In this document: one piece after another, positions 50,261-63,380 of the stretch
Position numbering within the stretch: the first letter of the stretch is position 1
Layout of the letters: each line of letters begins with the position of its first letter
NCBI RefSeq assembly: GCF_002105155.1
Contig: NW_019029042.1
Location: 124,001-188,000, forward strand
Reading direction: 5' to 3'
DNA from: Lobosporangium transversale
Taxonomy: Eukaryota; Mortierellomycota; Mortierellomycetes; Mortierellales; Mortierellaceae
DNA length: 64,000 bases
Made by a program: the position numbers and the translations under genes
Notes under the pieces: model-generated
Told to the model about the DNA's origin: nothing
The model's database searches: none
The model's input: the letters and a program-made list of their open reading frames with translations, nothing else

Positions 50261-51694
50261 TTAAACGATTCGATCCATATCTCTAGCATAAAACATGGTC
50301 TGCTTGATAATCTGGTTGGCTGGGATACTGATCCTCTCGTCTGCATCTGAGTGGAAGTAAGCTTTTTGTTCAACTGGGTTGACTTTCCAATTCCTCTGTA
50401 GATGTGAAAGGCACGTAAAACCACGGAAATGGAAGTATTGATATTCAGTGAGCGATTAAACGAGAGAGTATACGGAACACAAACAAAACAAGCTCTAGTA
50501 TTTAGTTTACCTCTTTTGCGAAGTTCAAGATGTCTTCCATGTTTGTGAAGAACAGAAGGGTTCCTGCATCTTTCAAAGGCAGACTGCTGTAGGCTTTTTC
50601 GCTGCAACTTGCGATTTCGTTTCTAATGTATTCCCATAGATATTTCCCAATGAAAATTAAAATCATCATCAATACTTGTGGACATCCTTCTACTAAAACT
50701 GACACAATTGGACAATCTAGCCGATTAAAAAAAAAAAAAAAAAAAAAAAAAAGGATAGGAGGTATTCTAGACAACTATGCAATAGATTTCACATATACCT
50801 GATAGTGTCCATCAGGATGTCAATGAAAAAAAGATATTCCTTCGAAGGCACATCCGCTCTTGAGCTCCAGACACGATTATAGCTGCCCTCCATGAGTGAT
50901 TGTTCTAATTTGATGGGGTGTTGGATCGCAGGGTTGTTAAGTAACTCTTGAGATTCAATCGTCTCCAATGCAGTGTGAAAGTCTGAAATTCTGTTCTGCG
51001 ACAGCAGGCATAACAAATTAAGGCCAATCAAGTTGTATTTCAATGGAGAAGTAGGTAGTTCGCTGCAAGGATCGAACAATTAAAATAAATAAATAAATAA
51101 ATCCTGTTGTTAATTAGATGTTCCATGATTCACCGTTTTCGCTTAGAACTTATTAAACACATTAATTATAGATACTGCCCTTGCCTGTAGTCATTGTAGT
51201 AAGTCTGAAGTTGAGCCATGTATCTCTCGAATGAGGGAATGTCCTTTGTACGAACACTCCATTGTGCGCCAATTTCGAGCACATCACCTATTTATCAATA
51301 ATTTAGACAGCCGCAACAAATGAACATCAGCAATATATATCAACTATGGTTTTTCATTAATAACAACACTCCGTCTTCATTGGGGGTATGAACACAGGTA
51401 CTTACGTGCTAAGGTCAGTTCTTCGATGTTGTTGTGCTTGCCTTCATGTGTCAGGTACTGAAGCTCAATCAATGCAATCTACCTCGAAAATGTAAAAAAT
51501 AAACAGATACATCTAGATCAGTACTACGGCCATTCGAAGTTATTTCTTGTAAGACATTCCGAAGAAAATGTCACTTTTCGCAAATGCACCTTGAGCTTTG
51601 ACAGATACTGCCCGCACTTAGCAAGGTCAGGGTTAGGGGCGTTGTACTCCTTACTGAGTTCCTGTGCCAACGTCTTGATATCAGTAAGGGCCAT
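50261..51694 (-). CDS. RPN12: 26S proteasome lid subunit RPN12 (PSMD8)
   Basis: A PCI-domain subunit, the last to join the 19S lid and needed for lid-base docking. Six exons (51590-51694, 51406-51478, 51176-51287, 50799-51062, 50511-50622, 50261-50395) give 266 residues. Landmarks: [76 protein letters not shown], and the C-terminal ARDMDRIV, all matching PSMD8. The donor of intron 3 is ambiguous: GTATCT at 51170-51175 gives DYRQGHELP, whereas a GC donor nine bases earlier in the transcript (AG|GCAAGG, exon ending at 51185) gives DYSELP. Both keep frame; the human protein (DYKEQLP) lies between. I used the GT form. Intron 4 contains an A run of about 25. Confidence 0.95.
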
Positions 51695-52187
51695 GGCAAA
51701 TGAGAAAGAAAAGCTGTCGTTTAGTTAGGCTGGTAAAGGAATGATGAGGGAAAATAAATTAACTGGATAGTCAAGTTCATTTGTATACTTTAGACACGCA
51801 ATGCGCGTAGGAAAACGCGCGTATATGAATATAGCGCAAATGTGGCCATATATACGCCATTTTCAACGTCATTGACGCCTAAGGGAGAAGTCAGCTGATT
51901 TATATGTGGCTAGTTTGTTCAGGCCCCTCGCTTCAAAACACACTTGCTATTTTGCCTATTAAATACCATAGGGCCCCAGCTCGATCCACAGGGCCAAAAT
52001 TCCTCCTTCGCACTTTTGAATGCTTTGGCAGTGCCCTTTTCCCTTGCTCTCTTCTTTTCTTCCCTCTCTTTAGCCCTCATTTTATTCAGTTCGTGCAGTA
52101 AAACTGGCAAGATAAAGCGCTGATGGCTGAAATATGCATAAGCAATGGGAGGAAAGAAGGATCTTCATAAAACATGACTGCTAGTAG
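51695..52187. other. RPN12 upstream region with a Lys/Glu-rich reading frame on the minus strand
   Basis: The first 200 bases upstream of RPN12 are likely its promoter. A minus-strand frame (51919-52110) encodes HELNKMRAKEREEKKRARE and continues FKSAKEEFWPCGSSWG before a stop. It may be the last exon of a small gene whose first exon would lie near 52400-52600, where another minus-strand frame begins MPLNGVNTN. I cannot join them with confidence and do not recognise a family. Confidence 0.3.
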
Positions 52188-52189
52188 TA

Positions 52190-53161
52190 ACACTCACCTC
52201 AAGACGCGCCTTTACAGAACATCCTTAATATAAAAGCTCGACAGATTTACATTCAAAAGGCTCTTGAGGCATCCAATAATATATTTTACATCATTGCTGG
52301 GGCTCCGAGTGTTCTGAGCAGTTCCTGTGGACCTCACCATTGGAAGGTATGGTTTTCTAGTACTAAGATTTTATTGCTATTTCATTGATGAAGATTAATG
52401 AGGAAACCCCTCGAGAGAGAGCGCCTTACACTTGGAATAAAGGGAGCCCCAGTGTCATCAATGCGGAGGCTTGGGCTCTTTGGTCCGCTATTCTTCTCAC
52501 GGACATCCTTGACATTTTGGGTGTAGTAGCGGTAATATCTTGTTCTGCGCGCTAAAATAGAGCCAGAAGCAGATGAGTTGGTATTCACTCCGTTCAGCGG
52601 CAACTATCAGTTATCTTCGCCAGCGCTATATCGCTGGTATACCGGTAGTGGTGTGTACCAGTGTCATCGATGTTCTGCTAATCATATTAAAGTATGTACT
52701 GTTTTATGGTTATTATGGCGAAAAAGTTCGCGCCACTGGCATACTGCAATTGGTGCACAAGTACATTGGTATTACTCCAAGCTATCTGTCATGAAATGGG
52801 GGTTTTCGTGGCCATGGATTGTGTACCTTGGGGCCATCTGCTATGGGAATCAGCAGCATTCTTGGCACCCATATTCGTACCTGAACATATTCAGGTGGTG
52901 CGGGTTCGGCGAACAGAAAATTAGCAGAGACAAGGAAAACTAGGTTATGACTTGAAGAGCCAAGAACGGCATCGGAATAGCCCTGATTTGCCAGACCAGG
53001 ATCTCCTCCTAGAACCTTCAGATGTAATCGATCGCATGACTCAGGATACTCCACCTCTGCAAGAGCGCACATCTACGCGTATTTGTCGCGCATTCAAGCT
53101 TAATTTTGGCATCATCAAAAGTTTAAACGGAGAAGACAAGGATTTTTTTGGCAGACGCTAG
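52190..53161 (+). pseudogene. Unrecognised, interrupted coding patchwork with zinc-ribbon-like cysteines
   Basis: Four plus-strand reading-frame blocks follow each other: about 52195-52340 (QNILNIKARQIYIQKALEAS, ending CGPHHWK), 52388-52540 (MKINEETPRERAPYTWNKGS, then WALWSAILLTDILDIL), 52561-52692 (PEADELVFTPFSGNYQL, YTGSGVYQCHRCSANHIK), and about 52727-53161 (FAPLAYCNWCTS, ICHEMGVFVAMDCVPWGH, PDLPDQDLLLEPSDVIDRM, ending DKDFFGRR). CHRC and CNWC together would make a CxxC...CxxC metal site. The blocks change frame or hit a stop at gaps of about 47, 40, 35 and 30 bases, too short for the 80+ base introns of the surrounding genes. Either this is a decayed gene or element, or it has unusually short introns; only the first gap has a good TACTAAG branch motif. 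I recognise no family. Confidence 0.35.
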
Positions 53162-54298
53162 AGATGCTAAAGGACATTCTTTCTCATAACATTGGAGCGA
53201 TGAGCAACCTGCCGATAGTGCACATGGCGGCATTCACAAAAGTCCCGTTTAAGGTCATTTTTGGTGTGTAGAATGTAATCCACTATGCCAACACCCTAAA
53301 ATAAAGCTTATTAATTTTAAATGGTTCTAACACGCAAATTTATCCTGGTAATCTACCAGTCAGGTTATCTTTTACAGGGTGCATGCAGGCTGTACAGTAC
53401 TGTGGACGTAGCTAACGAATAGCGAATCACACTTCTAAAGCGTAAAAGGGGTCTATTTATATTCTGTAGATAAATATAGTCATCAGCTTCGATCGCCAGA
53501 AGCCAACAGCAACAGTATGAACAGTAGATGCAAGCAAATAACCTCCAGAAAAGACAGTGAGTCGAGTCAAGCGGCCATTCTTTTTTTTTTCCGGTCTGGT
53601 GATATAATTTTGAACATACAGACAGATAGATATTCAACGCCACATGGGTACATGGGAATCTGTCAATCTGTCTGTGTATATGAAATGAAGGGGTGACAAT
53701 ATTCTGATATATCCTTTTCAAGGAAGGATTACAACGGAAGGAAAAAAGTCGTTGCTGTGTAATGCATTGACACACAGACATGCACAACCAACCCAGCTAC
53801 TCGTAGCAAGACTTGGACTCAATGACGCGCACAAACAGAAAGAGGGGAAGAAGCAGGATATTATGATTCCGACTATATCATCCACTCATTCAATAGATTA
53901 CTCCATAAACGCGACCTTACAACCTCGACCGGGCATGGACTTGTTGCTGCAAACCTTTGAAGAAAACATATGTATTTTATACCATTATTCTTGCAGTAAC
54001 TGTACTACACAAATCCCTCCACTTTGAAGGCGTACCTTCCATCCTTTTGCTCTTACTCAATCCCTCTTATTTTTTATTTTCTTCTTTCACTTCTGTATTG
54101 ATTCTCTCCTCTATAATAACTCATAGGAATTTTTGAGTAAATAGAAATACAACTTTTTTATCGTTTCTGGCGCGTCCCTTGTCCTACGGATACAACAAGC
54201 TAATACTACATCTTGCTGCTCCAAGATACCCCTCCTCCCCTACCGTTCATCCTGCTTATTCCTCTGACGCGCTCTGTACTCACGCCTTCTCCATCAAT
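53162..54298. promoter_or_regulatory. Upstream region of the CAMKL kinase gene
   Basis: About 1.1 kb without a supportable gene. A 140-codon minus-strand frame (53365-53787) is Cys/Tyr-rich and unlike any family I know. The C/T-rich tract at 54045-54120 probably marks the kinase core promoter and leader. Confidence 0.5.
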
Positions 54299-57136
54299 AT
54301 GAACACTGCTGCTCTTACTCCCAATCAATCGCATGCTCATAGCCAACAGACTCATGACCATGGTCGTGATTACGCAGCTTACATACGCCCTGATCCGTAT
54401 GCCGCAGAACGCCTCACGGCACAGGAGGCTATGAAGGGTATGAGGATTAGTGAGGCATATCAGGTATATCTCATATTATTAGTTCCTTGCATCATGCTTA
54501 TCGAGACTTTGTGGCGATTATTGTTTTTTGACCTCATTTCATTACTTTCTATAAACAGAGTTATCGAAGAAGACCCAGTGATACTGAAGCAACCTATGGT
54601 GCTTCGCGTATTGATCGGCGCCTAGCGGCCCGTACACAAAGCATACGAGAGGTGAAGTGCCGGCACTGTATCGTTTATGTATGTGCGTGAAAATGTCTGA
54701 AAGTCCTTAGCATGGTCCTAATCTTCAGCATGCTTGCATCACTTCTGCCTATGGCATTCCAATTTCACAGAAAGAGCTGTTGCTAAAAATGACTTCGGCA
54801 GAGCACAGACATCCTCAGCTTGAAAATACAACCATTCACAATAGTAGCAGCGACAATAATAATAACAGCAGTACCGATAGCAGTAATAATACCATGAACC
54901 ATTGCTCCATCAATAACACCAGTAATACTACGGTTCCTTCGTCAACACTTGACACTTTCAAGCCAAACATACCTTCTGAAAAACCCAGTGCTGACAACAC
55001 GAGCATTTCAAGTGAATATCACAAGCCTTCCTTTTGCCACATTCAGAACTACAAACAGGGCTCTCATGTCCAACACGATCAAGAATCTTATACTGCACCA
55101 ACACAGCGGCAGCAGTTTCACAACCAAAAGGCTCCTATCCCCTCGTCATCCTCCAACGACAACAGCCCATCTACCTCTGTCTCCATCCCTCAGCCGTCTT
55201 CTACTGGACGTCAATCAAAACTTAGCAATACATGCATTAGCAGCAAGGTACTAAAATATTTATTTAATTTAAAGGAAGTTTTTATGCACGAAATTACCTC
55301 AATAATAATAATAATAATGACGACCATGATGTGGCTATAATAAATGCAATCAGGATTCTTTTAGGCGCAAATATGGTGAGATCCAAGGATATACCTATAT
55401 TGGCACTATTGGCCAAGGTAATTTTGGTAAAGTTCTGCTTGCAGAAAACGACATCACTAGAGAGCAGGTAACAGCCATTTTATTTTATTTTTATTTTTTT
55501 TTCATCAGCGCTTCCATATTTTTAAAAGCTTAGTGTGGTTAAACTGACAGTCTTTTTAATTCTTAGGTTGCCGTCAAAATTCTGGAAAAGTCGCAATTTA
55601 AGAGTGAGCAACAGCGCTTACATGCGACAAGAGAAGCACGTCTGATGGCGACGCTACGACATCCTTATATTGTTGACGTGAAAACTGTAATGGAAGACGA
55701 CTACAGAATCTTAATTGTTATGGAGAATTTGACTGGAGGAGAACTCTTCGACTACATATCCAACAAAGGATCGCTTGAAGAGAAAGAGGCCCGCCGTATT
55801 TTTCATCAAATCGTCCTTGCTATTCATTACTGTCATGAGGTAAAATCAAAAAGACCTTGATTTTCTATTACATTTCAAATCTTTTTAAATCACAGCTCTC
55901 TAAGACGGTCCATCTGTCATGGTGATCTCTTCTTCTACATAGAACAACGTTGTCCATCGTGATCTCAAGCCTGAAAACATTCTTCTAGATAGCGAAAAGA
56001 ACGTACGCGTAGCTGATTTCGGATTCGGCAACAATTGGCATAAGGACCGCCACTTGACCACTTACTGTGGCTCACCCTTCTATGCAGCACCAGAGATGGT
56101 TAGCGGTACACCTTACATCGGTCCCGAGACTGATGTCTGGAGCCTCGGGGTAATCCTGTACGTCCTTGTCTGTGGTCGCCTCCCCTTCGATGCTAGCGAT
56201 TTACCCGCGCTATTTGCACAGATTAAACGCGGAAACTATCAGAAGCCTCGGGAGGGCTCCATCGATGTCTGCTCCTTGATCCATCGCATGTTAACAGTCG
56301 ATCCCAAACGTCGTGCTACCTTAACAGATGTTCTTCGATCCCGTTGGATGCGTGCTGAAGCCACGGACTCTATGGTGAGCTCACTTCCCGCCCTCTCTAC
56401 AACCCCTGCCACTATTCATCCTGCACCTGTTCGTGCCCAACAACAACAGCTGCAAAATCACCAGAGCCAATTACAGACAAGGTCGACAGCACTTCCTACT
56501 TATCATCCCAACAATGATATCAGTAAGACAATCCCTCCAACGATCCCAACAATCAGCACTAACACTGGTCATACGCAAAACAACACCCGTCATTCCTACC
56601 ACCCTCCTGGTACTCAAGGATTGAGGCAACAGGGGGCTGCAACTGCATCTCAATACCATGCACGAACCCAGATGACTGCACCTCTCAATCTTCGTGATAG
56701 CGATGGCCAAATGAGTGACGTTTTGCCCTCGCCGGTTAGTTCCCCAACAGAGACTATGGCTACAATTTCTCCTAGCACTCCTATAGGGCCTGCATCAAGA
56801 GACGAAGCTCTCTCTGCTGCTGCTGTTGCCAACGCTAATGCAAATGCTAACGGAAATGGTAACAATTGCGTACAATCAGTCTGTCAAAAACGAGCCAATG
56901 CTATCAGCCCCAACACATGTGATGACAGCAAGCATCAACACCACCCTTACAAGCATCACCCCACCCGAACCGGCTCTGCACAAGGTCCTGTTGACAATGT
57001 CATGATCAGTCTGTGCCCTTCCAACGATGCACTAATGGATGGCTTTGATGTCTCTACAAAGAAGAAGCGCAAGGCTCTAACCAAGCTTCGTCAATTCTTT
57101 CGCTTCGAGACCAATAGCAATTCTACAAAGTGCTGA
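54299..57136 (+). CDS. Serine/threonine protein kinase, CAMK-like (MARK/SNRK/Kin1-related)
   Basis: Six exons (54299-54463, 54559-54651, 54771-55247, 55354-55467, 55567-55839, 55943-57136) give 771 residues. A long Ser/Asn/Gln-rich N-terminus (1-245) precedes the kinase domain (about 256-510). Glycine loop GQGNFGKV, lysine K287 (VAVK), HRDLKPEN with D381, and DFG at 399-401 are intact, so it should be active. The activation loop reads HLTTYCGSPFYAAPE with T414 at the site that LKB1-type kinases phosphorylate in MARK/AMPK relatives. PETDVWSLGVILYVLVCGRLPFD places it in the CAMKL group. The 260-residue tail is low-complexity (Ala/Asn repeats, poly-His patches) and ends with the basic KKKRKALTKLRQFFRFETN, which could bind membrane or act like a short KA1 substitute; I see no true UBA or KA1 domain. 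Exact ortholog unknown. Confidence 0.88.
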
Positions 57137-57534
57137 TGTAATAACGTACGAAAAATGTTAGCGTATTATTTTTTCTGTGGGAAATTGCACCACAGCCAAA
57201 AACCCAAAGGGCCAAACAAAATAAAAAAAGGTTTTACTGAAATAGAACAATGGACATGCGCAAATTCAAAATGCACATTAATCCCCAACATGTGTCGTCT
57301 GTCTATTACCTATCATTATACACAGGGTGCGTACACCCTGGAATATTTTTGTCAGAGGCGTGAAGCAGGCCAGGCAATAAAATACTCGCTTCGGGAAACG
57401 TTTTTTTTTTTTTTTTTATTTATTTACAAAAAATACTGTGAGGGTGAGGCTATAAAAAAGACACAGGAGTCATGCAACCTGTCATTGAGCCAACCAGAGG
57501 ACTTTGAAGAAGTAGAGACATGTTTTTCAGGCCC
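57137..57534. other. Convergent 3' ends of the kinase and C2-protein genes
   Basis: A 398-base spacer containing a T run at about 57401-57417. Frames here show no family resemblance; it should be the two 3' UTRs. Confidence 0.5.
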
Positions 57535-58134
57535 TTAAGGCTCAGTAGGCTTATTAGCGAAGGCGTTACCGAAGAAGTTAAGGGCAGCGGCAGCACCAGC
57601 AACAGCAGCAGCAGCAGCAGTAGCATCGCCAGCCCTCTCTTTGGTGAGTAAACTACTGATGCGACTCTTGTGCTGGGGATCAATCTGGGAGATTCCCTTT
57701 TGTTCAGCGCCCTCATACGAGTTGTCGTAATTGACTGGAGAACCCTGACCGGGCTCGATAACAGAGATGGTCAAGGTGATGGTTCCCCTTTGTTCCTCAT
57801 CGGGTGTGAAGAGGTCGAACTTGGCACGGTAAGATTGATTGGAGTCACTAAGGACCTGGCTCAAGGGGATGGCAGCGAAGGCAACAGGTTCATCAGCAAG
57901 TGTCTCTTTGTCATGGACCTCGACATACAGCTTTTCGTGCACGCTGGAGTCAAATCCGTCAATAATCTTGGTCTCGTTCCATACAACATTGGCTCCTCCG
58001 TTGTTTTTGTGCTCAGTCTTGTAATGGGCGCTCTTGTTCTTAAAGTCCAAGGTAACGATGGCATAGGGATCGTCCTTCTTACCAACACTCAAATTGTTGG
58101 CACCATGGATAGCGACTTGCAGGGACTTGGACAT
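57535..58134 (-). CDS. Small C2-domain protein
   Basis: An intronless gene of 199 residues. Residues 1-125 form one C2 domain (KSLQVAIHGANNLSVGKKDD, PYAIVTLDF, NVVWNETK, KLYVEVHDKE, GTITLTISVIEPG), a calcium- or lipid-binding beta sandwich. Aspartates in the first and third loops (KKDDPYA and EVHDKETLADE) suggest calcium binding could be retained. After a linker (SPVNYDNSYEGAEQKG) the C-terminus is Ala-rich and weakly hydrophobic (AAAAAVAGAAAALNFFGNAF), which could be an amphipathic membrane segment. The start at 58134 is the first ATG and gives the domain its usual beginning. Similar one-C2 proteins in basal fungi are mostly uncharacterised. No partner can be inferred from the neighbours. 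Confidence 0.85.
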   Translation of the reverse strand: MSKSLQVAIHGANNLSVGKKDDPYAIVTLDFKNKSAHYKTEHKNNGGANVVWNETKIIDGFDSSVHEKLYVEVHDKETLADEPVAFAAIPLSQVLSDSNQSYRAKFDLFTPDEEQRGTITLTISVIEPGQGSPVNYDNSYEGAEQKGISQIDPQHKSRISSLLTKERAGDATAAAAAVAGAAAALNFFGNAFANKPTEP

Positions 58135-61100
58135 ATTGGAGTTATGAATATGGACTATGGGAAATGGGTTACGAGTTGATGAAGTTGAGGTGTGAGAAAA
58201 AGTAGGAAATGGAGATATTTTTTGTAAAGAGTGGGAATATGGAAGAGAGGAAGCGCGATATTTATACGTGCATGGACCTATACAGGAGTCACGCTGATAT
58301 TTCTATCAAAGGGTGCGTGCGTACCCGATCTTTGAGAAACAGAAGCAGAAGCGATATTTGAGCTTACCTTAATAGGATTTAGTGCAAATGGTATACAGGG
58401 ATTTAATAATGGAGATTTCTTTACAGCTCCTTCCTCGGAATCTCTTATCTCGATACTTAAAAAGAGATTCCTCGCCAATGAATGCTCCAGAGATTGTTCG
58501 CAGTAACCATTGTACCGAGTTTTACACAAACAATCCTGACGCATCTCTCCGATGTCCTTCCCATGCCTTCTCTTCCAGGTGAGGATCAAACTGGTCATCT
58601 GCATTTTCCTGCTGTCCTGAGCCGCTAATTCTGTGCGGATTGAGGTGCAGAAGTTGTCAGAAAAATATCTTCTCTGAAAGTCGCATAGCGAAAACCCATG
58701 TTATTAGCAAACACTAACATCTGGAAGCTTCTGTTGTACATGTTCTAGTCAACAATATGCTTGGTTTTTAGAGTTTAGCTCCACTAACAAAACCACTGAC
58801 CAAATAAATCTGCTTACATGAGCTGATAATTAAAGCATGAGCATAAAAGAAGCTTCCTTTTTACTGACAGAATGTTCTATTCCACTCTGGTATACAAACA
58901 CCAAGAGCTATAATGTCACGTTGCACAAAGTACCTGTTTTCATCCTTGATCTTTTCTTAATTGATCTTGCTCCTACAATCGCATAATCCTCAATTGTCCC
59001 TGTTCCCTCTGCTTGAGCTTGACAAACGTTCTTTAAAATTTTTTTTTGGGGAACAGGAGGTTCGCTTGTACCTCAATTAAAATAATAAAAACTTGACCAA
59101 TCAACTTGCGTTCCTAGGCTACAAATCAATTGGTAACTAGAATTCGTTGGACCCAAGCCTCTTTGGCCATCTGGGCATGATTGGTATATACCATGGCTAT
59201 ATTGCCGACTCAATTTTGATTTGATCCTTATGGATGTACTACTGGACATCCCTTCTATCTAGAATTCCAATCAGTGGCTGTATAAATGCTTCATACTCCA
59301 GTCAAACGTGCGTAGCCGGCCACGCTTATAAGTAGATTTTTTAAACAATACAACAATTGAAACGTATTTCCTGATCTCAGCTTGAAACTCGACAGAGATG
59401 GAGCTTGTTTGCCAAAGAAGCAATTGCTTTTGAATATTAAATAGGTTGAAGTATGAATCAATGGAGTCCCATCCCTTGCAGATCTTAAATAGATATCAGT
59501 CCAGTAGGACACCAAGACGGTACGTCGTTTCCTGCCACAAATGAAAGCCTCAATGTCCCTAACGGTGCTGTTCTACTAAGTGACACTGGAAGATAGGGCA
59601 GGAGCAATGGAACAGTGCAGTTATGGGCTATGGAAGAGGCCAAAGAGTGCACTGCTCCAACGCTATTAAGTCTATTTGGTCCCCTGGCTAGAAATAGCTT
59701 GATCATACTATGCGGTGACGCCTATTGTTTCGGTGCTTATTCCCTTTCGGCAATCGGCGAGTGGAAAATTTGACCCTCCTTTTTTTTCTTCATTTTTCGT
59801 CTTTCATTTTTGTAATGTATTCCTTTAAAAAATCTTCACAAAAAGATCCCATTAACCTTGCAGTTGGCACCCTTACTGTTAATGCATACCGTTATCAGTT
59901 AAGGACACGAAAGACAAATAAAGGATCGCCTCTATTCGCTTTTGGGAGTCTCTTCGATTCTTATTGTGGAACTAAGAATCGAGGTAGACTACTTCCAATC
60001 CTACATCTAAAGATCTATTTCCTCGAAACTTGGTATTTTTTGCAAGTCATTATAATTCAGACCTTCTCACCCGCCTGGCTTTAGCAGACCTTCATCAAAA
60101 TATGAATGATAACGGGCTTTTCTTGCTTTTCTTCCAGCATATCTCTCATCTTGACACAAAAACGCTAGTTATATATATGAAAGTTGCTGCGGCTATTCAA
60201 GTTAGACGTGAATCACACTTTTTTTAAGAACATCTAACAAGCATGGGAAAGGATTGATCTTATTACTAAGAAAACAACTCTTACGTTGATTTGCATTAAC
60301 TCGCCCATCCCTTTTGCCTCTTCTTTTGCTCTCCTCTTCCACATTCTCCCTTTTCATTCCTATGATCTATATTCTAAATTGAGTAGCGCCATTATTCTTA
60401 CCTTTGTCATATTTACTGATTAGCAAGCTTGACCATGGGTGACCACGAAAAGGCCATACGAAAGAGCCTGCCTTCTTACAATTAGAGCTATGTGCTGTGT
60501 TACCATTCAACAATGCGGCAAGGACGAAATGATAGTAACAAATGAGTGTTATTTATTCATAATGCCATAATCAGTCGATCATGCGGCGAGTTGGGTCTCT
60601 GCGAAAAATTGAATAAAACATTCATGAGGCTATGAAAAAGCTACAAAGGTCAACAATTATAGGTACAATGTGCGAGCGTCGTCCAGCCACTAACATTGCG
60701 AAGTATGAAATATGCAAAAGTTTGATCAGTGGCCTGGTCTAATTACAGACATTTTTTCGCCGTTAGCGAGCCAATGACTTGCTGTCCTTTACTTTAACTG
60801 GTGGCATTTCTACATCTATGTGGAACATTTGCTAAATATGTTTCTAACTTTGGAAAGGGAACCCTTAGGACAAAAGAAATAAAATAACCATACCAGGAAT
60901 TCGACTCAAGTGAATTTTCTTGCGGTAACTTGGCTTCTCTGTACCTAATGGCGCTTGATGATTGTACGCACTGTATAGCTGCCTTTCATCCAAGAATGCC
61001 AATTTATATCAGGTTGATTCTCCAGCTTGGACAGCTTTTCGAAGGGCTCTTCTCACCATCTTTGCTACGACAACTACAGGCAGCGAGAGTTGAAGAGAAA

Positions 61101-61478
61101 GAAAGAAAAAAAATAGAGCGAGTGGAAGCAATTGTTAAAATTGTCGACAGAATAATACCGAAGTGATAGGCGCGTGGGAGAGATTGAGCCTCTTTCCGAT
61201 TGATAATATGCGGCTTCTACTTAAGGAAAGGTATTGCAGCAGATTTACAGAATATGGTCCGCAAACATAACTCAGTCCTGTCATTAATCAGTTAACAACG
61301 GAAGAGCGTGGTTGTCTCAATTGTGCAAGTAAAAAAAATTTTGTGACGAACTAATGTAATGTTCATTAGGCGTTGATTTCGAAAGATATTATTACTCAAA
61401 TTCAAATTCAACAAATTTAAAAGCAAGCTTCACTTCTTTTTATTAAATCTGCAGATTGTTTAAACTATCAAACATGCC
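58135..61478. other. 3.3 kb region without a recognisable gene
   Basis: The longest stretch without an assignable gene. Its base composition is like other intergenic DNA here, yet apart from an 8-base T run near 59039 it lacks long homopolymers. Several frames of 60-120 codons exist (59725-60084 plus; 60930-61166 plus, ending with a Lys/Glu-rich helix; 59485-59706 minus) but none shows a known domain and none has clear exon boundaries. It could be a decayed element or a species-specific gene region. Confidence 0.45.
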
Positions 61479-62932
<1,454 letters not shown>

Positions 62933-63308
62933 TGCGAAGAGTAGATGACGGTAATGATGATATGAATGAAAAGGAGTGTTCGATGTATTGCTGAAGAAAG
63001 GTGGAGAAAAGTGAAGAAAAGAAAAGAAAAAAAAGAGTCGGGCGCTTGTGAACAAAAGGAAATACCGCAACACCCTCACTCCCATCTTTTGCCTCTGTTC
63101 TACCACCATCGTCTCAGCGCAGCCACAATTCGTCATTGACTCACGTGAGAAGCTTTGCTGTGGGAGGCTTAGATGATCGACGTGGCATGTAACCGAATAG
63201 ATAGATAAAAAGACCGGCATTGGTATGAGGAAAGTAGAAGATCCATCATGATGAACTTGGATTTTTACACTGATATCTTCCAATTTTAAAAAGAAAAAGA
63301 AAACTAAT
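62933..63308. promoter_or_regulatory. UBC4 promoter region and tRNA 3' flank
   Basis: 376 bases, mainly the UBC4 promoter and leader. A perfect E-box palindrome TCACGTGA lies at 63141-63148, about 210 bases upstream of the UBC4 start. A GA-rich tract (62997-63033, purine on the plus strand) is the C/T-rich tract in UBC4 orientation. The T-rich minus strand at 63285-63305 is the tRNA terminator. Confidence 0.55.
63141..63148. promoter_or_regulatory. E-box (CACGTG) upstream of UBC4
   Basis: The eight-base palindrome TCACGTGA contains the CACGTG core bound by bHLH factors such as Cbf1/Pho4 types. Position about 210 bases before the start codon is right for a promoter element, but binding is inferred only. 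Confidence 0.4.
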
Positions 63309-63332
63309 GCGACTTGTGTGGATTGAACACAC

Positions 63333-63373
<41 letters not shown>

Positions 63374-63380
63374 AAGTCGC
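63309..63380 (-). tRNA. tRNA-Phe (GAA)
   Basis: A 72-base intronless tRNA. On the minus strand the acceptor stem GCGACTT pairs with AAGTCGC, the D arm is GCTC...GAGC, the anticodon stem TCAGA/TCTGA encloses CTGAAGA with anticodon GAA, and the T arm GTGTG/CACAC encloses TTCAATC. Internal promoter A box (TAGCTCAGTTGGGAGAG) and B box (GTTCAATCC) are good. T-rich sequence just after the 3' end can terminate RNA polymerase III. Confidence 0.97.

Noticed and set aside
53365-53787. 140-codon Cys/Tyr-rich minus-strand frame upstream of the kinase
   Set aside because: No family resemblance, no splice context, and Cys/Tyr richness comes from local TG/TA-rich sequence.
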